Shown here: positions 30,117 through 40,481 of the stretch, one piece after another
Layout of the letters: every line of letters begins with the position of its first letter
How positions within the stretch are numbered: position 1 is the first letter of the stretch
Assembly: GCA_019429125.1 (NCBI GenBank)
Contig: JAHYJO010000009.1
Span: 1 to 52,946, forward strand
Length of the DNA: 52,946 nucleotides
Direction of reading: 5' to 3'
Origin: Nanobdellati archaeon
Lineage (GTDB): Archaea; EX4484-52; GLR71
Position numbers and translations under genes: made by a program
The notes under the pieces: model-generated
The model's database searches: none
The model's input: the letters and a program-made list of their open reading frames with translations, nothing else
Told to the model about the DNA's origin: nothing

Positions 30117-31844
30117 GTGTTTAACTCATTAAAAAAATCAAATATGATTCTATTTATTGTAACATTCTTTTTATTCTGTTCTGCGCTTTTTGCAACATCT
30201 TTTGCATTCCCGCAACAGCCGACCCACTTTTATGGTTATGTCTACTTGGGCGCAGATAATAATTCTGCAACAACAGGCACAAACATAACTGCAAAAATTA
30301 ACAACATCATTTTTTCTTCAACTCTGACAATAGATGGTAATTTATATTCATTTTTAGTTCCTACAGATGATTCCGAAACAGAGACTAAAGAAGGCGCAAC
30401 AACAGGTAATAACATATCCTTATTTGTAATAGATATATATTCAAACAGCTGGATATTTACAGGTCCTGGCGCATCAAACAGACTTGATCTTTACATAAAT
30501 CGCCCACCTGTATTAGATACGATTTCTGATATCTCTATCACCGAAAATGATACAGCAACAATCACACCACATGCAACAGATATAGACGGTGATTCTATAA
30601 CATATAGCATAAATGACACAGATAGATTCAAATGGTCAAGTTCATCATTTACATGGATAACAGATTATGATGATGCAGGTGTATACACAGTACGTGTCAC
30701 TGCAACAGATAGCGCAATGTCGGATTACCAAGATGTAACAGTCACAGTAGCAAACAAGAACCGTGCACCAGTCGCAGCAGATGGTAGCACAACAACATAT
30801 GAAGACACATCAAAAGACATCACACTTTCAGCAACAGATGCAGATGGTGACAGTTTAACATATGCTCTCGTAACAGCACCCACACATGGTACAGTCTCAA
30901 TCTCAGGCGCAACCGCAACTTATACACCAAACGCAAACTATAACGGTGCCGACTCATTCACCTTCAACGCAAACGACGGCACAGTGAACAGCACAGCAAA
31001 AACAATCTCAATCACAGTCACAGCCGTAAATGATGCACCTATATTGACCACAATATCTGACATATCAGTATTTGAGCGACAGAAGATAACGGTCAAACCA
31101 ATAGCAACAGACGTTGACTTGGATTCATTAACATTTACTGCAAACAACTCAAACCTGATTTGGAACACAACATCAAGCGTTTTTGAGTGGACACCAGATT
31201 ATCTTGACTCAGGAAATTATACAATAATAGTTACAGTATCAGACACAGTTCTTGAAGATTCGACAACATTCAACATAGAAGTCAAAGACAAGTATCACGC
31301 ATTTGACAGAGACCTTGCCCTTGGTTGGAACCTTATATCGTTCCCATATGTTCTTGACAGCGCATCAATAGACGATGTCTTATCCACAGTTACAGGAAAC
31401 TACAACGTTGTCTGGGCATATAATATATCAGCAGACGTAGAGTGGACAACTTATAATCCTACAATGCCTTTTGAAGGAAATACATTGAAGACACTTGAAA
31501 ATGTTCAAGGTTTCTGGGTCAACATGACATCTGCAGATAGACTGACAGTTATAGGCACAATACCTACATCAACAACAATCAATTTGAATCAAGGCTGGAA
31601 TTTAATATCTTATCCATTTAATGAGTCAGCAGATATAAGTTGTATGTTATCTCAAGTTGCTGGAAATTACACAGTAGTCTGGCAATACAATGAAACAGCA
31701 CCAGGCGCAGACTACGAAAAATGGACTCTAAACAATCCTGCTGCACCAGTCCAAGTAAATACTCTTGACAATTTCACAAAAGGATACGGTTACTGGATAA
31801 ACATGACTGAAATTGAAACTCTTGAGTGGACAAGCACCTGTTAA
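30117..31844 (+). CDS. Secreted surface protein with cadherin/Ig-like repeats and two C-terminal GWNLIS(F/Y)P repeats
   Basis: Signal peptide-like N-terminus; DxDGDS(I/L)TY repeats; LGWNLISFP and QGWNLISYP. Confidence 0.8.
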   Translation: MFNSLKKSNMILFIVTFFLFCSALFATSFAFPQQPTHFYGYVYLGADNNSATTGTNITAKINNIIFSSTLTIDGNLYSFLVPTDDSETETKEGATTGNNISLFVIDIYSNSWIFTGPGASNRLDLYINRPPVLDTISDISITENDTATITPHATDIDGDSITYSINDTDRFKWSSSSFTWITDYDDAGVYTVRVTATDSAMSDYQDVTVTVANKNRAPVAADGSTTTYEDTSKDITLSATDADGDSLTYALVTAPTHGTVSISGATATYTPNANYNGADSFTFNANDGTVNSTAKTISITVTAVNDAPILTTISDISVFERQKITVKPIATDVDLDSLTFTANNSNLIWNTTSSVFEWTPDYLDSGNYTIIVTVSDTVLEDSTTFNIEVKDKYHAFDRDLALGWNLISFPYVLDSASIDDVLSTVTGNYNVVWAYNISADVEWTTYNPTMPFEGNTLKTLENVQGFWVNMTSADRLTVIGTIPTSTTINLNQGWNLISYPFNESADISCMLSQVAGNYTVVWQYNETAPGADYEKWTLNNPAAPVQVNTLDNFTKGYGYWINMTEIETLEWTSTC

Positions 31845-31878
31845 ACTATCAATATTTTTTTAAGGGAAATAGATTTAG

Positions 31879-32610
31879 ATGGGTTTAAGAAAAAAGATAA
31901 TAACCCAGAAAAACTGGAAACTTAAGATGCAGATAACTCTATTAATTCCACTTATATTTGTCATAGTTTATATATTTGCGCAAACTGGCGCAATAGACCT
32001 GTCCTCAATCACAGGTTTTGCAACCTTGGGCGCAAAAGGTAATAATCAAAATAATAATGATAAGTCTCCTGCAGTGTTAAGTGATGCAATCCTACCTGAA
32101 AATGATTATTCTATTTTTGCACAAGATTCATTTGATAAAGACAAAGACAAGAAAAAAGATGATAAAGATAAAGATTCTGACGAATCCAATCAGGATGACA
32201 ATTCTGATGAAAATGATGATGCACAAGGTCAAGAACCCCCTGCTTTAGGTGGCGGTGGTTCCGGCGGTAAAAAAAACGATAAGCCTCCAGTTGTAACTCC
32301 TCCTACAGATGATGATGATGATAATAATCCAGAACAATACCATGGATCAACTGGTGCAATACCTGATTTTCCTGCAAATTTCTGGGGTATTCTTACTATA
32401 AATTATAATGTTGCAAGTGCCGGAGAAACAATAATTGCAACAGTCAACAACACAGAATATCAGACAACAACACTTACTGGCGGTTATTATACGATTACAT
32501 TTCCTGAAACTGGTGAACTTATTGATTTTTCATATAATGGGACCCTTATAGGGAGCTCATCTGTAATTAGTGGTGCAGTCAAAGAATTAAATCTAACTTT
32601 TAATGTGTGA
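31879..32610 (+). CDS. Membrane-anchored surface protein with acidic/low-complexity linker
   Basis: TM near N-terminus (ITLLIPLIFVIVYIFAQ), Asp/Lys-rich linker, C-terminal beta-type domain similar to neighbours. Confidence 0.7.
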   Translation: MGLRKKIITQKNWKLKMQITLLIPLIFVIVYIFAQTGAIDLSSITGFATLGAKGNNQNNNDKSPAVLSDAILPENDYSIFAQDSFDKDKDKKKDDKDKDSDESNQDDNSDENDDAQGQEPPALGGGGSGGKKNDKPPVVTPPTDDDDDNNPEQYHGSTGAIPDFPANFWGILTINYNVASAGETIIATVNNTEYQTTTLTGGYYTITFPETGELIDFSYNGTLIGSSSVISGAVKELNLTFNV

Positions 32611-32616
32611 TATCAT

Positions 32617-35319
32617 ATGAGTCTGTCTACTAAAAACAAATCAATTGATAAAAATGATAGTCCTGATTTTGAAGTATTCTGTTCGCCTAATTATCCTAAT
32701 GCCTTTGTAAATCTTAAAAATGCATGGTTCTCTTTAGCCCAAAAAGTTTATTACGCAGAGTTGTGCATAGAGGGTCTTGAGACCAAAAATTATTCAGAGT
32801 TCCAAGTTCTAGGAAAAGGTCTATATGATCTCAGTATTCATAAAGATATTCTTAAGGACTGCCGAGCGCATCTTGAAGATATCAGTTCATATAATCTTAA
32901 GGGTGTGGGTGTAAATAACATATCATTAGATGATCTTTCAGGACTTATAAATTCTAATATACCTAATGAGATTCAAACTGATTTTTGCACTCTTCTTGAA
33001 TATGATGTTATGATGAAAGATGCAATTAATCTAATAACACACAATGACTATTTATTGACCCAAAATTCAACAGCCAATCCAAAAAAGACAAACATAATTA
33101 CTTCATTTACCGACACTGCAAAAGAAATTCCAAATGTAATATATGATGCTCTATTCAATCCAAAAAATACCTTAATAAAAGCCACATCAATGACAGTCAT
33201 AGGCTCATTATTATTGTCAGGTTTTGCATCTGCTTTTGATGGCAATCATCATCTCTCATCAGACAGCGCAGACACAGTCTATCAAGATTTACTCCATCAA
33301 CTAGATTTAATTCTTCCAGATTTACCAGACATTCTACCTATCGCAGCTGCACAACCCGTAACCCAAAGTGTACCAACCCAACCGACATTTTTTGGAGGTT
33401 ATGGTAAACTTGACGGTTCAATTGTAAACTCTTCAGAAGTTTCACTGACAGCTTTAGTAAATGAAACGTCCTACGATGTAACTACTTGGTTTACTGATAA
33501 TTCTGGAAATGAATTTTTTACAATCACCATACCTTATGACGCAACAAATGCCGAAAAAAATGTGACCTTCTTCTGCCTTGATGAAGACACAGCTCAAACA
33601 TTTATGTCAGAAGAAAATGGTACAATGGTAAGTGGCGCATCTAACTATCCCTTCAATGTAACATTTACAGATGATCAATCACCACTATTTAACACACAAG
33701 ATATATCAGTTTACGCCAAAGACCCAGACAATAAAGTAAATGATGTAAACATCTCAACAACATCAAATGAACCTGTGACTATGTTAGTCAAAGAAGATGG
33801 TGCTGAACTTTTCAACAGCACAGTTCTAAACAAAGAACGGATTTTGACTTTAAACAATCAAACTGATGGTACTCACATTTATCAAATTATAATTTCAGAT
33901 AAAAACAACAATCAGAACACAACCCAACTATCTGCAACAATTGATACCGCGCCTCTCGCCGATACAACTCCTCCAACACTTCTAAGTTCAGAAATAGAAG
34001 TAACAGCTATCGACGGAGATACACTAAAAAATGATGTCACTGTATCAATAACAACAGATGAACTGACATCTATTAAAATTGAAAATGAAAATGGTTTAGT
34101 CTATTCAAATACTAGCTTGAAAACTGATTGGTCTGTATTATTAAAAGATCAAACAGAGGGTGATAGAGTTTACAATATTACATTTTCAGATTCAAGTAAC
34201 AATAATGATTCAATAGAATTATCAATCTTAATTGATACAACATTACCTAATCTTATTGATTATTTAGTATCTGTCTTTGACAGAGATGGTGACGGCAACA
34301 ACGATGATGTAAAATTAAAATTTAATCTCACCGAAAATGCATCAATTTATACTCAAATAATCGGCACAGAATCAAACACAACAAACAGCACATTTTTAAC
34401 AAATCCAATCCTTTATTTCAACAACTTGTCCGAAGGAAATTATAATGGTTTTGATTTAAACATGACAGACCTTTCAGGCAACCAAAATAATTTATCAATT
34501 TTATTTCCGATAAACATAACAAAAAAAGTAGTTGAAGACGACGACACAGACACTCCACCTGTTGATAAACCTGGTGGCAGTGGTGGTGGCGGTGGCGGCG
34601 GTGGTGGCGGATCTACAGGAGAAAAATACGAAAACATAATATTCAAAGACAGTTTAGGCGAGCAGATAATAAATAATATGATAACTATTTACAATTTTAA
34701 CAATCCTGAGAATCCAATAAATTATCTTGAATTTATGTCATCAACAAATAAAGGTTCACAGAATCTAAATATTCAAGTTCTTAAATATAAATCTGCATTA
34801 GTTGACAAAAACGCAGAAGACATTGTTGCGATGTATTTTAACATGTATCTTGGTCTGGTAGGCACAGAGAATGGTCTTGATAACATTAATCTTGAATTTG
34901 GTCTGATTGATAATATAATATCTGACAAATCCCTTGATCTTTACTCAATAAGATTGATGTACTTTGAAAACGGAAAATGGGTTGAGATTGAAACAGAATA
35001 TAAAGAACATGATAAAGTCAATGGTGAATATGTATTCTCAGTAGAACTAGACCACATCTCAGGTAACTATGCAATCGTCGGAAAAGACGCATCAATAATG
35101 CCGATGCTAGGAAATATGGGTGATAGTAAACCCGACATACAACAATCAAAACCCGACAATTCAGATAACTCAAGTTCATTCTCATCAACAAATACCTCTG
35201 AAGATACCCAAGACCCAGCTGATGAAGAACCAGAAGCAACACCAGGTATTAATCCATTAACATCTATACTCCCCGCAGCATATCATCTATTAAGTTTACG
35301 CAAAAAGAAGAAAAACTAA
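32617..35319 (+). CDS. Large surface protein with internal TM, Ig-like repeats, poly-Gly linker and PGF-pre-PGF-like domain
   Basis: 900 aa; TM at ~aa 185-205 (LIKATSMTVIGSLLLSGFASAF); GGSGGGGGGGGGGSTG; ALVDKNAEDIVAMYFNMYLG...LYSIRLMYFENGKWVEIETE...GNYAIVGK; tail PLTSILPAAYHLLSLRKKKKN. Confidence 0.75.
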   Translation: MSLSTKNKSIDKNDSPDFEVFCSPNYPNAFVNLKNAWFSLAQKVYYAELCIEGLETKNYSEFQVLGKGLYDLSIHKDILKDCRAHLEDISSYNLKGVGVNNISLDDLSGLINSNIPNEIQTDFCTLLEYDVMMKDAINLITHNDYLLTQNSTANPKKTNIITSFTDTAKEIPNVIYDALFNPKNTLIKATSMTVIGSLLLSGFASAFDGNHHLSSDSADTVYQDLLHQLDLILPDLPDILPIAAAQPVTQSVPTQPTFFGGYGKLDGSIVNSSEVSLTALVNETSYDVTTWFTDNSGNEFFTITIPYDATNAEKNVTFFCLDEDTAQTFMSEENGTMVSGASNYPFNVTFTDDQSPLFNTQDISVYAKDPDNKVNDVNISTTSNEPVTMLVKEDGAELFNSTVLNKERILTLNNQTDGTHIYQIIISDKNNNQNTTQLSATIDTAPLADTTPPTLLSSEIEVTAIDGDTLKNDVTVSITTDELTSIKIENENGLVYSNTSLKTDWSVLLKDQTEGDRVYNITFSDSSNNNDSIELSILIDTTLPNLIDYLVSVFDRDGDGNNDDVKLKFNLTENASIYTQIIGTESNTTNSTFLTNPILYFNNLSEGNYNGFDLNMTDLSGNQNNLSILFPINITKKVVEDDDTDTPPVDKPGGSGGGGGGGGGGSTGEKYENIIFKDSLGEQIINNMITIYNFNNPENPINYLEFMSSTNKGSQNLNIQVLKYKSALVDKNAEDIVAMYFNMYLGLVGTENGLDNINLEFGLIDNIISDKSLDLYSIRLMYFENGKWVEIETEYKEHDKVNGEYVFSVELDHISGNYAIVGKDASIMPMLGNMGDSKPDIQQSKPDNSDNSSSFSSTNTSEDTQDPADEEPEATPGINPLTSILPAAYHLLSLRKKKKN

Positions 35320-36203
35320 TTCTTATAAACTCTTAAAATTTCAGAATAAACTATTTTAACAAATTCTTCAGGTTCAACATCGGTCCCACCATTTCGGTCA
35401 GTACTACCTGCATTCCATCGACATCCAAAATTAGGGATATTAAGATCCCTAAGTATTATGTCTCCTGCCATCTTTCCAAGCCTAACCTTTATTTCCCATT
35501 TTCTTTTTGAACCGGCAGACATAGGACTAGCCATAACAATTAGTTTTGCATCTGGCAAATATTCAGGCACAAGTTCCGATTCAATCTTTTCATCTAAAGT
35601 TATGTAATAAATACCATTCTGTTCTGAAAATGCTCCATCATCAACAAGTCGTTGTACTTCTTCTCTACTTTCCTTTCTATCCTCAAGCAAAATTTCAGCT
35701 TTAGTATCTATCGGTTCATCATTGAGATTATAATATAGGTTCTCCATAATGAACGGCAAATCTCTTGTTTCTTGCAATGCTTGGAGGATGTCGGCAATTT
35801 CATTTTCAGCCCCTGTGTGGTCAGCAGAAATAGCCGCAAAATTATAAATCTCACGAGGTTCAAGAACACCTGTCATTATCATGCTTGATAGCACAGCATC
35901 ACAGTCAGTGTGATTAATAATAATCATATAATCTGAAGAGATAACACCATATTTTTTAACATAATCAATTGCAATAGTAGTACTTGAAATATTTTTATAC
36001 ATCTGTTTGATTGGCGCATGATGATCAATGTTTAATACATCCTCATAAGTTATACCTTCCTTTGAGAATTCTCCCTTTTCAGTACCCTGTAAATAAAAAT
36101 CACAGATACATAGTTTTGAGTCCGGAAACATTTCCTTCAGTTCAGAATAAGTGTATACTGACTTTTCGTCAATAAGTATAACATTATCAGGAACTTTAAA
36201 CAT
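35316..36203 (-). CDS. DHH-like phosphoesterase family protein
   Basis: NIDHHAPI and NHTDCDAVLSS motifs. Confidence 0.65.
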   Translation of the reverse strand: MFKVPDNVILIDEKSVYTYSELKEMFPDSKLCICDFYLQGTEKGEFSKEGITYEDVLNIDHHAPIKQMYKNISSTTIAIDYVKKYGVISSDYMIIINHTDCDAVLSSMIMTGVLEPREIYNFAAISADHTGAENEIADILQALQETRDLPFIMENLYYNLNDEPIDTKAEILLEDRKESREEVQRLVDDGAFSEQNGIYYITLDEKIESELVPEYLPDAKLIVMASPMSAGSKRKWEIKVRLGKMAGDIILRDLNIPNFGCRWNAGSTDRNGGTDVEPEEFVKIVYSEILRVYKN

Positions 36204-36242
36204 AATAAATAATTAAATAGTGAATTTTATAAGATAAGAAAC

Positions 36243-37199
36243 TCACTCACACAACTTAGAAAACACAGATTCAATTTCGTCTTTAGTTTTACATGTACCA
36301 ATTTCAGCTCTTGCCTCGCGCCCGCCACTAACATTTTTAGTAAACCAACAAGCTTGAACCTTATAATCTTTAAGTTTGGGATTGATGCGCTTATATTTAT
36401 CCATAAGCGCACACATAGTCTTGTAAACCTCAAACTTTTCTTTTGCAGTCGGGTCAGGTATAATCGTTCCATTTTTAAGATATTCCTCGCATTGCTTAAA
36501 TATGAATGGGTTTCCTATTGCGCCACGGCCTATCATTACAAGGTCGCAACCAGTCTTGTCAATCATATCTTTTGCATCTTGCGCACAGAACACGTCACCA
36601 TTACCAATGACCGGAATTCCTACAGCCTCTTTGACTTTTTTAATCATGTCCCAGTCAGCCTTGCCAGTATATTTGTCGCGCATAGTCCGCCCATGAACAG
36701 TTATTGCAGCGGCTCCCGCCGTCTCAATAATCTTTGCAATTGAAACAGTATCCTTTTTAGAATCAATCCCTAGCCGTATTTTTGCAGTGACTGGAATTGA
36801 TGCAGTTGTTGATGCGCGAGATATAATTTCAGCAATAAGTTTTTTGTCTTTAAGTAATACCGCGCCAGAATTATTTCGTGATAATTTAATCGATGGGCAT
36901 CCCATATTAATGTCTACAATGTCAGCGTTCATCGCTTCCATGGCGTGCGCACTCTTTGCCAATTTTTTAGGGTCCGAGCCGAATATCTGCACAGCAATGG
37001 GTCTTTCAATTTCTGCCGTATTGAATTCTTTCTTGAACCTATACTTTCCGTACTGTTCAACATCAGCATCTATCATCTCAGAGAACCCGAGCGCAGCACC
37101 ATACCTTTTGCACAGTATCCTGTAAGGTAATGTTGATACTGAGCACATCGGCGCAAGGACTGTCTTGCCTTTTATGCGCACATTCCCAATCTTAATCAT
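36243..37199 (-). CDS. tRNA-dihydrouridine synthase family protein
   Basis: LAPMCSVSTLPYRILC, VDINMGCPSIKLSRNNSGAVLL, ITVHGRTM, VIGNGDV. Confidence 0.93.
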   Translation of the reverse strand: MIKIGNVRIKGKTVLAPMCSVSTLPYRILCKRYGAALGFSEMIDADVEQYGKYRFKKEFNTAEIERPIAVQIFGSDPKKLAKSAHAMEAMNADIVDINMGCPSIKLSRNNSGAVLLKDKKLIAEIISRASTTASIPVTAKIRLGIDSKKDTVSIAKIIETAGAAAITVHGRTMRDKYTGKADWDMIKKVKEAVGIPVIGNGDVFCAQDAKDMIDKTGCDLVMIGRGAIGNPFIFKQCEEYLKNGTIIPDPTAKEKFEVYKTMCALMDKYKRINPKLKDYKVQACWFTKNVSGGREARAEIGTCKTKDEIESVFSKLCE

Positions 37200-37268
37200 A
37201 GATAAAGTTTGTATAGTAAATGTTTTAAAAGTAGAAGATTGAATTAAGATAAAAACAAATAAAAAAAC

Positions 37269-37351
37269 GCCGAAGGCAGGATTTGAACCTGCGCGTGCGC
37301 AAACACAATGGTTTTCGAGACCATCGCCTTGCCGGGCTAGACTACTTCGGC
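37269..37351 (-). tRNA. tRNA-Ser(CGA)
   Basis: Reverse complement GCCGAAG...TGGT CTCGAAA ACCA...long variable arm...GGTTCAAATCC...CTTCGGC; no intron. Confidence 0.9.
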
Positions 37352-37475
37352 CTGGCTTCAGAAAGCCCGGGTATCTGTAACACCATTCGCATTCGCTCAG
37401 GTGTCATGTTTTAATTTGGCTTTCTTATAAAACTCTAGCTAACATTATCTTCAGAATCAAACTTTATAACTTTTT

Positions 37476-38144
37476 TTAAAGAACCTGCACAGAAATACCA
37501 TCTTCTTCAAGAAGCTCGCGCATCCCCTTGACATGCCCTGCGCCGACAACCACAACAATATTCTCAAATTCAGCTGATAATTTCATAAGATTATGAGCCA
37601 TAAACCAGTTCCTATCCTCAACTAAAACCTTATAGATTGAAGGAAAAGACGATTCCATATATACCATTGCCATATCAATAAATTCTGATTCAGGAATCTT
37701 ATTCAAATCAATACCCTCTTTAGCAGGAATGACCTTTGATGCACCAATACCTAAAAGTCCCAGAACCATATAACTAATCAATTTGACTTTTTCTTTAAGA
37801 CCCATAGCGCGCATAAGTTTGTTAATAGTAATATCAATCCTCTGATCAATTAATGCAACTCTAGAATCAGCTTTTTTAGCATGACGCACAGCATCAAGCA
37901 TCTCCTGTCCAGGCAAGATGCCCGTCTCTTTAGAAAGTGTCTCTTGCATCTTCTGCAACAGCAACATTATGATTTTCTGAACAATTGGAAGTTTCATCTT
38001 ACCTTTTTTATTCTGTTGAAGTCCGCGAAGTCTTGCAAGATCAAGTTCAACTGCAACAAGATCAGGTTTTATGCTAGAAATACTACTGTCAACCTTAAGA
38101 AGACTTTCTTTTGCAATATGTGATGTCCCGATAAGATATATCAT
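37476..38144 (-). CDS. TraB-family protein (COG1916)
   Basis: LIGTSHIAKESLLKV, VAVELDLARLRGL, VVVVGAGHVKGM. Confidence 0.88.
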   Translation of the reverse strand: MIYLIGTSHIAKESLLKVDSSISSIKPDLVAVELDLARLRGLQQNKKGKMKLPIVQKIIMLLLQKMQETLSKETGILPGQEMLDAVRHAKKADSRVALIDQRIDITINKLMRAMGLKEKVKLISYMVLGLLGIGASKVIPAKEGIDLNKIPESEFIDMAMVYMESSFPSIYKVLVEDRNWFMAHNLMKLSAEFENIVVVVGAGHVKGMRELLEEDGISVQVL

Positions 38145-38192
38145 AGGATAAATAATTCAAGAATCTTTATATAACATTTATCTAAAAAAACG

Positions 38193-39242
<1,050 letters not shown>

Positions 39243-39321
39243 CTATCTTATAAATGATAGGGGTGTCAACATTTATAACCATATCTATAAGCTATAAACC
39301 ACACATATAAATCATTCAATC

Positions 39322-40094
39322 TCAAGCGCGAAAATACTCAAGTGCTTCACCGATATTTGCAACCTCAACAACTTTAATATTTGCAAGGTATTCAATCTTT
39401 ACAGGCACAAGTTCAGGTTGGCAGTAATCTTTAAATATCCCATAATCCGAGCAGAATTCAGTCTCATTATATTCATAAGCTTCACCGACTGGGACAAGGA
39501 ATAATTCAGCACCAATTTCTTTAGAAGCCATAGCTTTTGCCTTAATCCGTCCAGCAGGACCGATACTTCCATCATGGTTGATAGTGCCTGTAACCATAAC
39601 CTTATCATTTATATCTGACCCAGTAAGTGCAAGAACTGTAGCGATAGTGATAGCAGCACCAGCAGACGGTCCTTCAAGAATTGAAGCATCCGCCACAAGA
39701 TTATAAGTTATGTCAACCTCTTCAAGACTAATATTCAAATAATCTGAAGCAATCTCTGCTGCACTCCTCATTGATGCCTGAGTATCATAATTAGTTATAA
39801 TATTTCCTACATTAACAAGTATCAACCCTGAACCTGAACTGACAGCAACCTCTAAAAATGCAGTAACTCCAGTATCATTGCCGTTGACTGCCGGAAGGTT
39901 TATAGTCAAAGAATTAGGTAAATCAAGATAAAGCACCTCTTTTTCAATAGGTGTTTGGGTAATCATCTTGATAGCATCAGCATCAACCTCTGTAAAAAAT
40001 ATTGCGCCAGAATATAGTCCTACACTAAATATAAGGAGTATTATGAGCGCAGTCTTAACGTTTAGATGATTTGTTTCACATTTTTTCTTGTTCA
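39322..40094 (-). CDS. Membrane-anchored Lon-like (S16) serine protease, archaeal type
   Basis: N-terminal TM, catalytic LEGPSAGAAITIATVLAL and TGTINHDGSIGPAGRIKAKA. Confidence 0.85.
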
Positions 40095-40149
40095 TAGATG
40101 GACACCTTTTTTTAATAAATATAAAGATGACAAGGCGCGCAATCTCGTG

Positions 40150-40406
40150 GATGCCAATACCCAAGCCTTACCAACCCACCTACCTCCACTCTGGATCCTT
40201 TAAGCACCCATACGATACCTTAGTGTTGCTCCCGTCAGGGCCTGGCACGGTTCGACATCCTATAAATCATAAAGGGCAGGGTATCAACGTTCGGAAAAGT
40301 CAGCAGACACTTAAGTCTTAAGCACCGCCGAAATTGCTTCATCCTGCTATAGACGATTTCACAGTTACAGGGAGCGCCTACCTCCCCAATAAAGCCTTGC
40401 CAATAT
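40150..40406 (-). ncRNA. SRP 7S RNA (ends approximate)
   Basis: Reverse strand carries helix-8-like GTGCCAGGCCCTGACGGGAGCAACACT; complementary 5'/3' ends; TATA-like tagtatataaaag upstream. Confidence 0.85.
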
Positions 40407-40481
40407 AATATTGAGAAATAACTTTTATATACTAATTGCCCCCACAGCAACATTTAAATAAATAAATTCAAATATCTAACC

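Noticed and set aside
34440-34646. Minus-strand ORF with poly-Pro (PPPPPPPPPPLPPG)
   Set aside because: Antisense of the Gly-rich linker in the 900-aa surface protein; a composition artefact.
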